Source: Poriferisodalis sp965116715 (GTDB lineage Bacteria > Actinomycetota > Acidimicrobiia > Acidimicrobiales > Poriferisodalaceae). Taken from it: a DNA stretch of 64,000 nucleotides. Positions 34,585 through 43,390 of this stretch are shown in pieces. Where the stretch lies: assembly GCA_965116715.1 (NCBI GenBank), contig OZ220724.1:3162001-3226000 (forward strand). The letters are read 5' to 3'. The notes under the pieces are model-generated. The model was not told the origin of the DNA. It searched no databases and saw only the letters and a list, made by a program, of their open reading frames with translations. The translations under genes and the position numbers were made by a program. How positions within the stretch are numbered: the stretch's first letter is position 1; every line of letters starts with the position of its first letter.

Positions 34585-35430
34585 TCAACCCGTGCCAGAT
34601 CGCTGCAGCTGACGCAGCGCCCGGTAGCCGATCAGCTTGATGCCGCTGCGCTGGATGTGGGTGCGCAACTCGGCGTTGTCACGCAGGTGCAGCAGATCCT
34701 CGACTCGCGATCCCCATTCGGCGGTCAGCGATCTGAGCTCGGGCAGATCGGCAGCGGGCTGCAGCTGCAACTCGGTCAGTCCCGGTTCGAGCGAGTCCAG
34801 CAGCGCCTCGATGCGCCGGTACCGCCCCATCATCCCGGGTGCAATGCGCAACACCCGATCCGGGGTAACGACGCCCTCGGAGGCGACCAGGTCCTCGGCA
34901 GGGAATCCCAGCTGGCGGCGAGCCTCGCTGGAGATGAGACGCATGGGCAGCCCGAACTCCAGCGCCAGCTCCAAGTACACGTCGAAGAACTCGGGGCGGA
35001 CGCTGAGAACGTCCAGGTGGCTGTCGAGGTGCGTGACGTCGAAACCCCACAGGATTGCCCGCTCGATCTGAGCCCGGCACTCCCGCCGGACCTCGTCGAG
35101 ATCGGCGTGGTCCCACACATCGCCGACGGTGCTGGGCATCCCGCCGTTGCCGTCGAGCAGCGACGGCCCGTAGGTGATGGGCCCCCACCGGTACAGCTCG
35201 AACTCGGCGTTCAGCGTCAGTGCCACGCCGATGTCCTCGCCCCGGAACCTCGCCGCCGCCTCGCGTGACCACGGACACGGCACGAGCAGCGTCCCAGTGG
35301 TTGCCAAGCCGTCCCGCAGGGCGGCGTACACGCCTTCGTTCATCGCGTGGCAGCCGCCGAGTCCGGCCGCGCTGATGATCAGCAGCCTGTCGTCGGGGCC
35401 GTATCCGAGCCGCTCGGCAAGCGGTGCCAC
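34585..35430 (-). CDS. YdjC/ChbG-like deacetylase homologue lacking the catalytic Asp pair
   Basis: 281 aa with the YdjC fold: an N-terminal strand LLIISAAGLGGCHAMNEGVY and the His motif VTHLDSHLDVLSVRPEF. In active family members the first strand ends in ADDxG, whose aspartates bind the metal and act as base; here it reads AAGLG, so both are gone. The HxxxH-like region is kept. It may be a non-catalytic sugar binder or have shifted chemistry. TAGCTT followed by 6 bases and GTG indicates a leaderless start. Ends near the SNase-like gene. Confidence 0.72.
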   Translation of the reverse strand: MAPLAERLGYGPDDRLLIISAAGLGGCHAMNEGVYAALRDGLATTGTLLVPCPWSREAAARFRGEDIGVALTLNAEFELYRWGPITYGPSLLDGNGGMPSTVGDVWDHADLDEVRRECRAQIERAILWGFDVTHLDSHLDVLSVRPEFFDVYLELALEFGLPMRLISSEARRQLGFPAEDLVASEGVVTPDRVLRIAPGMMGRYRRIEALLDSLEPGLTELQLQPAADLPELRSLTAEWGSRVEDLLHLRDNAELRTHIQRSGIKLIGYRALRQLQRSGTG

Positions 35431-35439
35431 CCCGACAAG

Positions 35440-36213
35440 CTAACCGGCCCCTGCGAGCGGCCGATCCGGGCCGCCGCAGTCGCCCCAGATTCCCCGGCCC
35501 GCGGCCCGGGCGTCGGCCTGGGCCGCATCGAGCACCGCACGGTGATGCGTGTTGGGCTCGTAGTGCAGGGCGGCGGCGTAGCCGTCGAGCACCAGATAGC
35601 GGTTGACGAACAGCCCATCGGCGGCACGGTAGACGTAGGCGAGCAGGCGGTCGTAGCGGTCGTACAGCTCGACGTCGCGCTGGAGGAACACCTCGGTGCC
35701 CGCGGGCAGCAGCTCGGCAGTGCGCCGGGTGGCTGCATCGCCCCCGCACTCGGCCGGCAAGAAGCCGCCGGTCTTCTCGGGGGTGTCGATGCCGAGGAAT
35801 CTCACGGCGACGCGAACCCCGCTGACGTCGACGTTCACCGTGTCGCCGTCGACCACGTCCAGCACCACGGCATTGGGCTCCAATGCCGGCGACTCGGGCT
35901 GCGGCGCAGTCGCCGGCGCGACGGCGGACTCGGGAGCCTCGCCTAGGGCACGCTCGGCGGCGGCGCCGGCCGCCGGCTCGGCGCCGGGGCGCGACGATGC
36001 GGTCTCGCCGTCGGGGCCGAGGTAGTGCCAGCCGCCCCACGCTGTTGCGCACGCTGCGGCAAACGCAGCGAGGCTCGCCGCGCCGCGGATGGGTCGGCGC
36101 GTACCGAGCCGCCGCGGATGGCCCCGCTCGGCGTCGCCGGCCGGCGGGTGTGTCGAACCGTCGATCAGAGCCGCTCGATGATGGTGCCGGTGCCCAGCCC
36201 GCCGCCGCAGCAC
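35440..36213 (-). CDS. Membrane-anchored or secreted staphylococcal-nuclease-like protein
   Basis: About 257 aa from a GTG that overlaps the thiolase end. A hydrophobic stretch (AASLAAFAAACATAWGGW) follows a basic N-terminus, then an Ala/Pro-rich spacer. The C-terminal 140 residues form a thermonuclease domain: VLDVVDGDTVNVDVSGVRVA, VRFLGIDTPEK, and ELYDRYDRLLAYVY with the active-site Arg/Glu region. It probably degrades nucleic acid outside the membrane. The exact start is uncertain and could lie further downstream. Confidence 0.78.
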   Translation of the reverse strand: MLRRRAGHRHHHRAALIDGSTHPPAGDAERGHPRRLGTRRPIRGAASLAAFAAACATAWGGWHYLGPDGETASSRPGAEPAAGAAAERALGEAPESAVAPATAPQPESPALEPNAVVLDVVDGDTVNVDVSGVRVAVRFLGIDTPEKTGGFLPAECGGDAATRRTAELLPAGTEVFLQRDVELYDRYDRLLAYVYRAADGLFVNRYLVLDGYAAALHYEPNTHHRAVLDAAQADARAAGRGIWGDCGGPDRPLAGAG

Positions 36214-37361
36214 ATGGTGACGAGTGCGGTGTTCTTGTCGGCCCGGTGCAGCTCGTGCACCGCCTTGGTCAGCAGGATCGCGCCGGTTCCGCCTAGTGGG
36301 TGGCCCAGCGCGATGGCGCCGCCGTTGGGGTTCACCCCGTCCATGTCAGGGTTCACCTCGCGCTGCCAGGCCAGCACCACCGACGCGAACGCCTCGTTGA
36401 TCTCGACGATGTCGATGTCGGACATCTGCATGCCGTTGCGCTCGAGCAGGTAGTTGGTGGCCTCGATCGGTCCGGTCAGCATCAGCACCGGGTCGCTGCC
36501 GACCAGGCACGTGTCGACGATGCGGGCCAGCGGGCGCAGGCCCAGTTCGGCAGCTCGACCGGCACGCATGAGCAGCACCGCGCCCGAGCCGTCGCTGATC
36601 TGCGACGAGCTGCCTGCGGTATGCACGCCGCCGTCCATCACCGGCGACAGCCCCGCGAGACCTTCGGATGTCGTGGGCCGGATGCCGCCGTCGCGCACGA
36701 CATGGCGGATCTCGTCGGTGGGCTTGCCGTCCTCGTCGAGCACCGGCGTGTCGATCTCGACGATCTGGGTGCCGAAACGGTCTTCTTCCCACGCCCGGGC
36801 GGCGTTGTTCTGGCTGCGCAGGCCGAAGGCATCGCACTCTTCGCGGCTGATGCCCCACTGCTTGGCCATCAGCTCGGCGCCCTGGAACTGCGTCGTGTAC
36901 TCGTAGTGCTCCTTGTAGCGGGAGGTCGCCGTGCGCTGCCCCTTCTTGTAGCTCGAGCCCATCGGGTTGCGGGTCATGGATTCCACGCCGCATCCGATGG
37001 CGGAGTCGACCACCCCGCTGCGCACGAGGCCGTATGCCAGCGTGGTGGCCTGCTGGCTCGAGCCGCACTGCGCGTCGACAGTGGTGGCAGCCACCGAGAG
37101 CGGATATCCGGCCCCCAGCCACGCGGTGCGGGCGATGTTGGCCGTCTGCTCGCCGGCTTGGCTGACGCAGCCGCCCACGAGTTGACCGATGCTGGCCGGG
37201 TCGACCTGGGTTCGCTCCATCAGCGACGTGAGCACGTCGCTCAGCAAGTCGGATGGATGGATGCCGCTCAGGTCGCCGCCGCGCCGGCCGACGGGAGATC
37301 GGACGGCGTCGACAATGACGATGTCGTCGCTGTGGACTTGGGACGTGGATGCGCTGCTCAT
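36165..37361 (-). CDS. Thiolase family acetyl-CoA acyltransferase
   Basis: 398 aa with all thiolase landmarks: nucleophile cysteine in TTVDAQCGSSQQATTLAYGL near residue 90, IVEINEAFASVVLAWQRE, NPNGGAIALGHPLGGTGA with the base histidine, and the C-terminal VTMCCGGGLGTGTIIERL. It condenses or cleaves 3-ketoacyl-CoA. TACAGT, then 7 bases, then ATG at 37361 points to a leaderless mRNA. The last 49 bases overlap the start region of the nuclease gene. Confidence 0.93.
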   Translation of the reverse strand: MSSASTSQVHSDDIVIVDAVRSPVGRRGGDLSGIHPSDLLSDVLTSLMERTQVDPASIGQLVGGCVSQAGEQTANIARTAWLGAGYPLSVAATTVDAQCGSSQQATTLAYGLVRSGVVDSAIGCGVESMTRNPMGSSYKKGQRTATSRYKEHYEYTTQFQGAELMAKQWGISREECDAFGLRSQNNAARAWEEDRFGTQIVEIDTPVLDEDGKPTDEIRHVVRDGGIRPTTSEGLAGLSPVMDGGVHTAGSSSQISDGSGAVLLMRAGRAAELGLRPLARIVDTCLVGSDPVLMLTGPIEATNYLLERNGMQMSDIDIVEINEAFASVVLAWQREVNPDMDGVNPNGGAIALGHPLGGTGAILLTKAVHELHRADKNTALVTMCCGGGLGTGTIIERL

Positions 37362-37387
37362 GGCCGGCACTGTACTTGCGGCCGGCG

Positions 37388-37558
37388 TCAGGCGGCGTGG
37401 AGATCGATCTCGGGCGGGCGCGCCGTGGCGGCCAGCGCAGCGCGTGCCCGAGCAACCCCCCGCAGGCCCTCCTGGCGGGTGGCCCGGTTCAGCCGGTGGG
37501 GCATCCGGCTGGTTGACACCAGTCTGAGCTGAGGTGCGATATCAAGCTGTTCTGCCAT
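37388..37558 (-). CDS. Small hypothetical protein
   Basis: A 56-aa frame from the ATG at 37558, product MAEQLDIAPQLRLVSTSRMP, basic in the middle, ending in a short acidic-basic tail (RPPEIDLHAA). CACACT and 6 bases precede the ATG, a weak form of the -10 pattern seen elsewhere. No family recognised; it could be a chance frame. Confidence 0.4.
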   Translation of the reverse strand: MAEQLDIAPQLRLVSTSRMPHRLNRATRQEGLRGVARARAALAATARPPEIDLHAA

Positions 37559-37962
37559 GTGCCCAGTGTGATCAGGGGGGTGTGACATCGAAGGGTCCAC
37601 CTGGGTCGGGTCCCGGCTCGGGAGCATGCGTTCGGTGTCTCGATGGGCTGGTTTGACTCTGGGCGAGACGACCCGCGGTGGCTTGTTGTTGATCTGTCGC
37701 CTTGGTACTCAGGCCGTCGGCACGTACCGACGGCCGGCCGTGACCCGGTGCAGGCACGGGCGAGAATGCCGCGGCTGCTCCGCCTGCGGTGCCAGCCGAT
37801 GGCGCCTGATGCTCTCCTCGACGCTGCCGGGACGGCCCTCTGTCGTGCGCAGCGGAAATGACGTCGATCTGCGCGCGATCCCAGCTCTTGTCCACGGCAC
37901 TGCGCCCGCGCGTGACGCAGACCACCTGAGTCTCTGGTACTCTCGCCGCAGCATCAAATGCG
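37559..37962. other. 404-bp stretch without a recognised gene
   Basis: Open frames exist on both strands, but none has a recognisable motif or a good start. A TACTCT -10-like box (37938-37943) near the right end probably serves the small secreted-protein gene. It marks the switch from high-GC housekeeping genes to the lower-GC block. Confidence 0.5.
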
Positions 37963-38427
37963 ATGGGGACGAAGAAAACGGGCAAAACTCGAATGGCCAT
38001 GGCGATTGCTGTTGTGCTCGCCGTGCTCGCCATCCCCAAGATTGTCGGCGCGGGCTACCACCCGAACTACGCCAACCACAAAGACTTTTGGACCCATGCC
38101 CACATTGGCGATGACACGCCCACATGGGAAGACAACGACAACCACTTCGACGTCTACGACGTTGTCATCGATATGGACTCGTGCAGCACTTACGGCGGCG
38201 ACATCGACCTCGACAACACAGTGGCTCTTGAATTGCGTCGCCAGATCACCCTTTGGCCAGATCAAGGCTACGGTGAATCGCTTTTCTGGTGCGAGGACGA
38301 GGATGAGCATTCTTGGATTGGCGTAGACGATAATGGAACTTTTTTTGCTGAGTTGGACGAGATAATGGGGGAGCGGAGTGGTGACGAGGCACATCTTGAT
38401 CGCTCGTACGTCGTCATATCCCCGTAA
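37963..38427 (+). CDS. Small secreted acidic protein of unknown function
   Basis: 154 aa. Residues 1-30 form a signal peptide (lysine-rich start, then AMAIAVVLAVLAIPKIVGA). The mature part is strongly acidic (DDTPTWEDNDNHFDVYDVVI; WCEDEDEHSWIGVDDNG) with two cysteines, at 74 and 110, that could form a disulfide. No family recognised. It precedes the three-gene ABC exporter by about 50 bases on the same strand and shares its lower GC, so I infer it is a substrate, an accessory factor or an immunity protein of that transporter. Confidence 0.65.
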   Translation: MGTKKTGKTRMAMAIAVVLAVLAIPKIVGAGYHPNYANHKDFWTHAHIGDDTPTWEDNDNHFDVYDVVIDMDSCSTYGGDIDLDNTVALELRRQITLWPDQGYGESLFWCEDEDEHSWIGVDDNGTFFAELDEIMGERSGDEAHLDRSYVVISP

Positions 38428-38479
38428 CGTGCATATTGTTGTGTGAAGACAGATCAAGACATCGGACCGTCCACCTCGC

Positions 38480-39232
38480 TTGAGAACTCAACCCGTGAAC
38501 GACCCCCCTTTGCTCCGTTTTGACAGCTTGACCTTCCGATATGGTGTAAGCACACCTGTGTTCGCGTGCTTCGACTACAACTTTGAGGCGGGAGCGACAC
38601 TGCTTCTGGGCCCGAATGGGTCAGGCAAGTCAACTATGCTTGCGCTAGCTGCGTCGGTGATGACTCCTCAGCATGGCGCTGTGCGCTTCAAAGGTGAGGA
38701 TGTTTCGCGTCGGCAACCTCGTCGTCTCCTGCGCAGAGTCGTGGGATGGCTTCCGCAGTTTACCTACCCGTACCCGGGTATGCGAGTGAAAGAGCAGGTC
38801 GCTTATGCGGGCTGGCTAAAGGGCATGTCTCGTTCGGACATTGGGGATCGTGTCGGTCAAGTCCTTGATCGTGTCGATCTTACTGAACTCATTGACCGAT
38901 ATGTATCTGAGCTGTCTGGAGGTGAGCTACGGAGAGTAGGACTCGCGCAGGCACTGGTGCACGAACCCAGCATAATCTTGCTTGATGAGCCCACTGCTGG
39001 CTTAGATCCCGTGGAAATCGCACACTTTGGGGCGATCCTCGGTCAGCTCGACAACTATTCGACCCTCGTGCTTTCGACACATCGAATTGCAGACTACTTC
39101 GAGCACTTCGATTTTGTGACTGTGATGGCAACAGGTCAGATTTGTTTTCGAGGAACGGCCCAAGAATTCGCCCGAGACCATTCTGACTACACCAAAGCAT
39201 ATATTGATGCTTTGCGTGGTGTTTCCGCCTAG
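38480..39232 (+). CDS. ABC transporter ATP-binding protein
   Basis: About 250 aa with all ATPase motifs: Walker A LLLGPNGSGKSTMLAL, Q-loop GWLPQFTYPYPGMRV, signature VSELSGGELRRVGLAQAL, Walker B SIILLDEPTAGLDP and the H-loop LVLSTHRIADYFEHFD. It is of the CcmA/drug-exporter type. Starts are possible at TTG 38480 or GTG 38495. Two membrane-protein genes follow at short spacing. GC is lower than the flanking genes. Confidence 0.88.
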   Translation: MRTQPVNDPPLLRFDSLTFRYGVSTPVFACFDYNFEAGATLLLGPNGSGKSTMLALAASVMTPQHGAVRFKGEDVSRRQPRRLLRRVVGWLPQFTYPYPGMRVKEQVAYAGWLKGMSRSDIGDRVGQVLDRVDLTELIDRYVSELSGGELRRVGLAQALVHEPSIILLDEPTAGLDPVEIAHFGAILGQLDNYSTLVLSTHRIADYFEHFDFVTVMATGQICFRGTAQEFARDHSDYTKAYIDALRGVSA

Positions 39233-39251
39233 ATGCTTCGATAGCGCAGAC

Positions 39252-40577
39252 GTGGCAAACGTACGGCGACACGCTCCTCACATTGTCTTGGGCATTCTTC
39301 TCTGTGTTTTGGCTGCCCGATCTCACTCCATATTTGATGGTGATGCAGGGGCGCTTGACTATTACGTTGATGATCGCTTGAGTGATGTCAACAATCTGTT
39401 GAACTCACTCTTGGTGCCACTGCTCGCCGGTTTCCTCGCTTGGGAGATTGGCAAACTGCGGAAGAGCAATGCGCTGTACATTGATGCGCTCAAAGGCTAT
39501 TGGCAGATTATTTTCCGCGCAGCGGCACCGACGATTCTTGTGTCGTTCGCTGTCTTTGTGTTGGTAGACGTCTGGTATGTGGGCAGTTTGCCGACCACGC
39601 CTCGAGGCCTGTTGACACTTGCGTTGCCGTACTTGGTGCTTTTGTCGGTCTCTATATTCTGGTCTGCGCTCGCAGTTCGCGTACCAACCGCGTTGGTGGT
39701 CCCGTTGGCAGTGATTGTGACATGGCTCGCGATTGCGTATCCGCCGTCGATTGGCTCGATTTGGCCGCGCCACATGACCGGCACACTGGCGGGTTGCTGT
39801 TCTGCATATGAGGCGTTGTCGGTGAACGCCATCGTGGCCACGCTGTTACTCGCGGCGGCAACTGTGATCGTCGCTCTAGCACTTTCGTCGAAGAAACCGG
39901 TGCTGTGGGCCGCTGCTGCTGTACTGCCTGTCGTAGGACTGCTTGCTGTTGGTATCCGGATGGTGGATCGTCTCGGCTGGGACAGCGTCGTTCCTAGGTC
40001 GACATCGGAACTGGGATGCGAGCAGCATGGCGAAACGCAGGTGTGCCTGTGGCCGGAGCATGATGAGCTGTTCGATGCTGTTGGCACAGAAGTATCGATC
40101 ATTCGTGATCGGCTTGGCGCAGTCGGGATTATGGTCCCGGCGACGTTCACCGAGGCAGCGGATGCAGCGGAATGGGTATATGACAAACGCATCGATCGCA
40201 CTGTCGTGCCCCTCCGAAGCCACGATCACATGTGGACGCTGCAGCTACATCCGAGAGTCCTCGAGGTGCCTGGCGCGCTGCGCGCGCAACTCACGAATGC
40301 GGTGATTCCGCGGTCGATCTGTCGCTCGCGCTACATACCGCCACACGATGAACGCCGATCAACTGAGGATCTCGTGCCGCTGGCACGAGCTGTCGTGTGG
40401 AGTCTCGTCGCTGGTGACATAAGCCAGTTGCCTGCGCTTTCCGCCAAACAGCTTCAAGAGGTCGACTATGTCCTCGCCGATCACGATCGCACATCGAGAT
40501 TCATCACAGCGAGCGTTCAAGCAATTCTCGGTTGTCAATCAGTCGACACCGAGAACCTGACTGCTCTGGCAGATTGA
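39252..40577 (+). CDS. ABC exporter membrane protein with C-terminal extracytoplasmic domain
   Basis: About 442 aa from a GTG 20 bases after the ATPase gene. Six or so hydrophobic helices (for example APTILVSFAVFVLVDVWYVG; LALPYLVLLSVSIFWSALAV; VLWAAAAVLPVVGLLAVGIR) fill residues 15-260. A soluble domain of about 180 residues follows, with LGCEQHGETQVCLWPEHDEL, whose cysteines may pair, and a conserved-looking VGTEVSIIRDRLGAVGIMVP. I recall actinobacterial exporter permeases with a similar Cys-containing tail, but cannot verify the match. The substrate is unknown. Confidence 0.68.
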   Translation: MANVRRHAPHIVLGILLCVLAARSHSIFDGDAGALDYYVDDRLSDVNNLLNSLLVPLLAGFLAWEIGKLRKSNALYIDALKGYWQIIFRAAAPTILVSFAVFVLVDVWYVGSLPTTPRGLLTLALPYLVLLSVSIFWSALAVRVPTALVVPLAVIVTWLAIAYPPSIGSIWPRHMTGTLAGCCSAYEALSVNAIVATLLLAAATVIVALALSSKKPVLWAAAAVLPVVGLLAVGIRMVDRLGWDSVVPRSTSELGCEQHGETQVCLWPEHDELFDAVGTEVSIIRDRLGAVGIMVPATFTEAADAAEWVYDKRIDRTVVPLRSHDHMWTLQLHPRVLEVPGALRAQLTNAVIPRSICRSRYIPPHDERRSTEDLVPLARAVVWSLVAGDISQLPALSAKQLQEVDYVLADHDRTSRFITASVQAILGCQSVDTENLTALAD

Positions 40578-40585
40578 GGGTCCGT

Positions 40586-41206
40586 GTGCTGGGGATGAGG
40601 CTCTGGCTGCGTGCGCGCAGGCCTCGGTTGATATTGGCAGTGTTTGTGGTGCAAGCGCTGCATCCACTGTTCGCGTCCGAAACCTTGGTGCCGCTCCCTG
40701 ATCTGTTGGTCGGCGATCTCGTCGACACGCCGATAGCGGTGCTGGCACCCATCATCATGGTCGCCGCGGTGCAGGTCATCCTAGACACCGATCAGGGAGA
40801 CCGGTTGGCGTGCCCGCTGGTCAGATTCCATCTGTTTGACGTAGGACTGCTGGCCGTACTGGCCACCGTGGGATTGATCAGCGGCTTGATCGGTAGCAGA
40901 TTGATGGGTTCGACTGCCCACTTGATCTGGGCACGCAATTCGTTGATCTACTTGGGGATTGCCTGTGTCTTTCGAGCGATTGGCGGCACAAGGCTTATGA
41001 GCATCGGGCCGCTCCTGGCCGGCATGGCGGTGGTGTTGTTCGGCCGCGGCCAAGCCGGAGAGCCAAGCATTTGGGCGTTGACGCTTCGCCCGCCTGACAC
41101 AGCGGCTTCCGTTGGGCTGGCCGTCGCGGTGTTCTTGGTCGGAGCTTCGATTGCGGCAGTCCAGCCGCCGCACGACTCACGGTTCCTTACCAGAGCACTG
41201 CGGTGA
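40586..41206 (+). CDS. Second membrane protein of the ABC exporter
   Basis: About 206 aa, start GTG 40586 (ATG 40595 possible), nine bases after the previous stop and preceded by GAGGG. Five or six hydrophobic helices (PIAVLAPIIMVAAVQVIL; HLFDVGLLAVLATVGLISGL; LLAGMAVVLFGRG; VGLAVAVFLVGASIAAV). No family recognised. The position suggests a second permease subunit or an immunity-like partner of the ABC system. The IS982-type element lies 88 bases downstream. Confidence 0.65.
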   Translation: MLGMRLWLRARRPRLILAVFVVQALHPLFASETLVPLPDLLVGDLVDTPIAVLAPIIMVAAVQVILDTDQGDRLACPLVRFHLFDVGLLAVLATVGLISGLIGSRLMGSTAHLIWARNSLIYLGIACVFRAIGGTRLMSIGPLLAGMAVVLFGRGQAGEPSIWALTLRPPDTAASVGLAVAVFLVGASIAAVQPPHDSRFLTRALR

Positions 41207-41293
41207 GAGCGTCAATGGCTCACATACCAATTTCTGTCAACGCTTGACGAATCCGTGATTGCCGTATCGCTCGACGCTGCGCCGCCTCACTAG

Positions 41294-42314
41294 ATGGTTA
41301 GTTCCAAGGGTTAGTGGTCGTAGGCGGTCAGTGAGCGTGGTGGCCGGTGGGGGTGGTAGGTCTCGTTGTGCCAGATGGCGGCGGTGAGGGCGAGCAGGCG
41401 GGTGGCGATGCGGACGGCGACGCCTGTGCGGGTGCGGCCGCGGTGGCGTTCGAGGCTGAGTTGGCCTTTGAGTGTCCAGTTGATCGATTCGATGATCTGG
41501 CGCAGCGGGCGCAGGAGCTTGGCACCGGGCCGCGGGGTCTCGGTGCGGGTGGCGGGCCGCAGCATGGTGATGCCGGCCGAGCTGAGGCCGGTCTCGAAGG
41601 CTTGGGAGCGGTAGCCCTTGTCGGCGATGAGGGTCTGGCCCCGTCGGCCCAGGCCGGCTTGGTCGATCATGGCGGCGCAGACGTCGCGTTCGTCGGCTTT
41701 GGCTCCGGCGAGCGCGAAGGCGACCGGCAGCCCTGCGGGGGTCGCGATCAGGTGCAGCCGCAGGCCCCAGAAATAGCGGGAATGCGACGCGCACCAGCCG
41801 TATTCGGCCCAGTCGGCGAGGCCCGAGCGCTTGGCGGTCTCGCGGCTGGTGCCGCACCCCACGGGGGTGGAGTCCACCAGCCAGACGTCGTCGTTCCACG
41901 AGACGCACTCGCGCGCCAAAGCAGCAATGACCCGGGCGATCGTGTCGGCGCAGCGCCGCAGCCGCTTGTTGTAGCCGTCGCGGTTGGGCACATACGGGAA
42001 CCACGGCCGCAGATGCTCATGCGCGAAGCGCACGAACTGCGATTCGTTGTCATAGCCCAAAAGCGCCGAGACCACCGCCAAGGTGACCAGCTCCGCGTCG
42101 GTCAGCCTCGGCGCGATCCCCACCTCGGGCCGCTTCGGCGCCCAACCGGGATTCGCTGCCAACAGGTCATCGATCCTCACATACAGTGCAGTCGCGAGGG
42201 TGTCCAAGTCCGGGCCCATGCCAAGAACCTCCAAGATCGAGGCGTGAATACACACCCCGAGCTTGGACACCCTCACCCCCTAACCGGTGGACCCCACCCC
42301 TTGGAACTAACCAT
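41294..42314 (-). mobile_element. IS982-type insertion sequence
   Basis: 1021 bp bounded by a perfect 17-bp inverted repeat (ATGGTTAGTTCCAAGGG) and the 4-base direct repeat CTAG on both sides (41290-41293, 42315-42318). CTAG is itself a palindrome, so the exact duplication could be shorter. It contains one complete transposase gene. The right-hand CTAG forms part of the -10 box of the next gene. Confidence 0.88.
41311..42219 (-). CDS. IS982-family transposase
   Basis: 302 aa from the ATG at 42219, which has GGAGG eight bases upstream; an in-frame extension to 42276 lacks one. DDE residues are in DDVWLVDSTPVGCGTSRETA, TLIADKGYRSQAFE and IIESINWTLKGQLSLERH, and the segment WCASHSRYFWGLRLHLIATP is typical of this family. 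Start, stop and motifs are intact, so the element may be mobile. Confidence 0.88.
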   Translation of the reverse strand: MGPDLDTLATALYVRIDDLLAANPGWAPKRPEVGIAPRLTDAELVTLAVVSALLGYDNESQFVRFAHEHLRPWFPYVPNRDGYNKRLRRCADTIARVIAALARECVSWNDDVWLVDSTPVGCGTSRETAKRSGLADWAEYGWCASHSRYFWGLRLHLIATPAGLPVAFALAGAKADERDVCAAMIDQAGLGRRGQTLIADKGYRSQAFETGLSSAGITMLRPATRTETPRPGAKLLRPLRQIIESINWTLKGQLSLERHRGRTRTGVAVRIATRLLALTAAIWHNETYHPHRPPRSLTAYDH

Positions 42315-42315
42315 C

Positions 42316-42328
42316 TAGCCTGCGCGCC
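42316..42328 (+). promoter_or_regulatory. -10 box of the second F420 oxidoreductase gene
   Basis: TAGCCT (42316-42321), 7 bases, GTG at 42329. The IS982-type element ends at 42314, so its insertion has replaced whatever -35 region preceded this box. Confidence 0.55.
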
Positions 42329-43315
42329 GTGACCTCCCACCGAAACGACTGGCGCTACGGCATCACGGTTCCCTTTGATGAACCGCTGCATGCCCAGGCC
42401 GACCTCTATCGCGAATTCGCCGACCTGGGCTACACGGAATTCTGGAGCTCCGAGGCGGACGGGACCGACGGATTCACCCCGCTCGTGCTGGCGAGCCAGT
42501 GGGTGCCCGATGTGCGACTGGGCATCGCCATCATCCCGGTGTTCACCCGCGGCCCCGCGCTGCTGGCCCAGCAGACAGCAGCCATCTGCGAGGCTGCGCC
42601 CGGACGCTTCGCCATGGGCATCGGCGCCTCCTCCAACGTCATCGTCGAGCGCTGGAACGGCATCGGGTTCGACGAGCCCTTCAAGCGGACACGCGACACA
42701 GCTCGTTTCCTGCGCCAAGCCCTCACCGGCGAGCGCATCAGCGAGACCTACGACACCTTCGACATCCAAGGCTTCCGACTCGGCCGCCCACCGGAGACCC
42801 AGCCCCCGATCCTGCTGGCGGCCCTGCGGCCCGGCATGCTGCGGCTGGCGGGCAGCGAGGGCGACGGCGCCATCATCAATTGGCTCTCGGCCGACGACGT
42901 GACCACCGTCCGTCCGTACGTCGACGAGGGCGGCGACGGCAAGGAAGTGGTCGCCCGCATCTTCGTGTGCCCCAACCCCGATGCCGAGGTGGTGCGGTCG
43001 GGCTTCAAGCGGGCGATCGCCGCCTATCTCAACGTGCCCGTGTATGCCGAGTTCCATCGCTGGCTCGGCCGGGGCGACCAGCTTGGGGCCATGTGGGAAC
43101 GCTGGTCCGACGGCGACCGCCGAGGAGCGCTTGAGGTCATCGATGACGACCTGGTCGACGAGCTGCTCGTGCATGGCCCGCCGCAGGCCTGCCGGGAGCA
43201 CATCGACCGGTACCACGCGAACGGCGTCGACGTGTCGGCCATCTCGATCATGCCGTTCGGCGGCATCGACCCTGTGCAGGCCGCCCGCGACCTCTCGCCT
43301 GCTGCCCGCGGCTAG
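42329..43315 (+). CDS. LLM-class F420-dependent oxidoreductase
   Basis: 328 aa with the LLM pattern: LYREFADLGYTEFWSSEADG, then LLAQQTAAICEAAPGRFAMG and GIGASSNVIVERWNGIGFDE, and the closing GVDVSAISIMPFGG. This is the F420-linked group widespread in Actinobacteria. It is distinct from the one at 3492-4343. A leaderless GTG start is indicated by TAGCCT. The enoyl-CoA hydratase gene follows 75 bases later; a role in oxidising a CoA-pathway intermediate is plausible but unproven. Confidence 0.85.
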   Translation: MTSHRNDWRYGITVPFDEPLHAQADLYREFADLGYTEFWSSEADGTDGFTPLVLASQWVPDVRLGIAIIPVFTRGPALLAQQTAAICEAAPGRFAMGIGASSNVIVERWNGIGFDEPFKRTRDTARFLRQALTGERISETYDTFDIQGFRLGRPPETQPPILLAALRPGMLRLAGSEGDGAIINWLSADDVTTVRPYVDEGGDGKEVVARIFVCPNPDAEVVRSGFKRAIAAYLNVPVYAEFHRWLGRGDQLGAMWERWSDGDRRGALEVIDDDLVDELLVHGPPQACREHIDRYHANGVDVSAISIMPFGGIDPVQAARDLSPAARG

Positions 43316-43390
43316 CGGGCTCGATCACGGGACAGCCCGGACGCGTAACCTCCTGTGGAACCGGCAAGCAGGCCCTTCACAGGAGCAGAC

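Noticed and set aside
37572..38114. Open frames in the 37.6-38.0 kb gap
   Set aside because: No start signal, no motif, and they overlap the better-supported secreted-protein gene.
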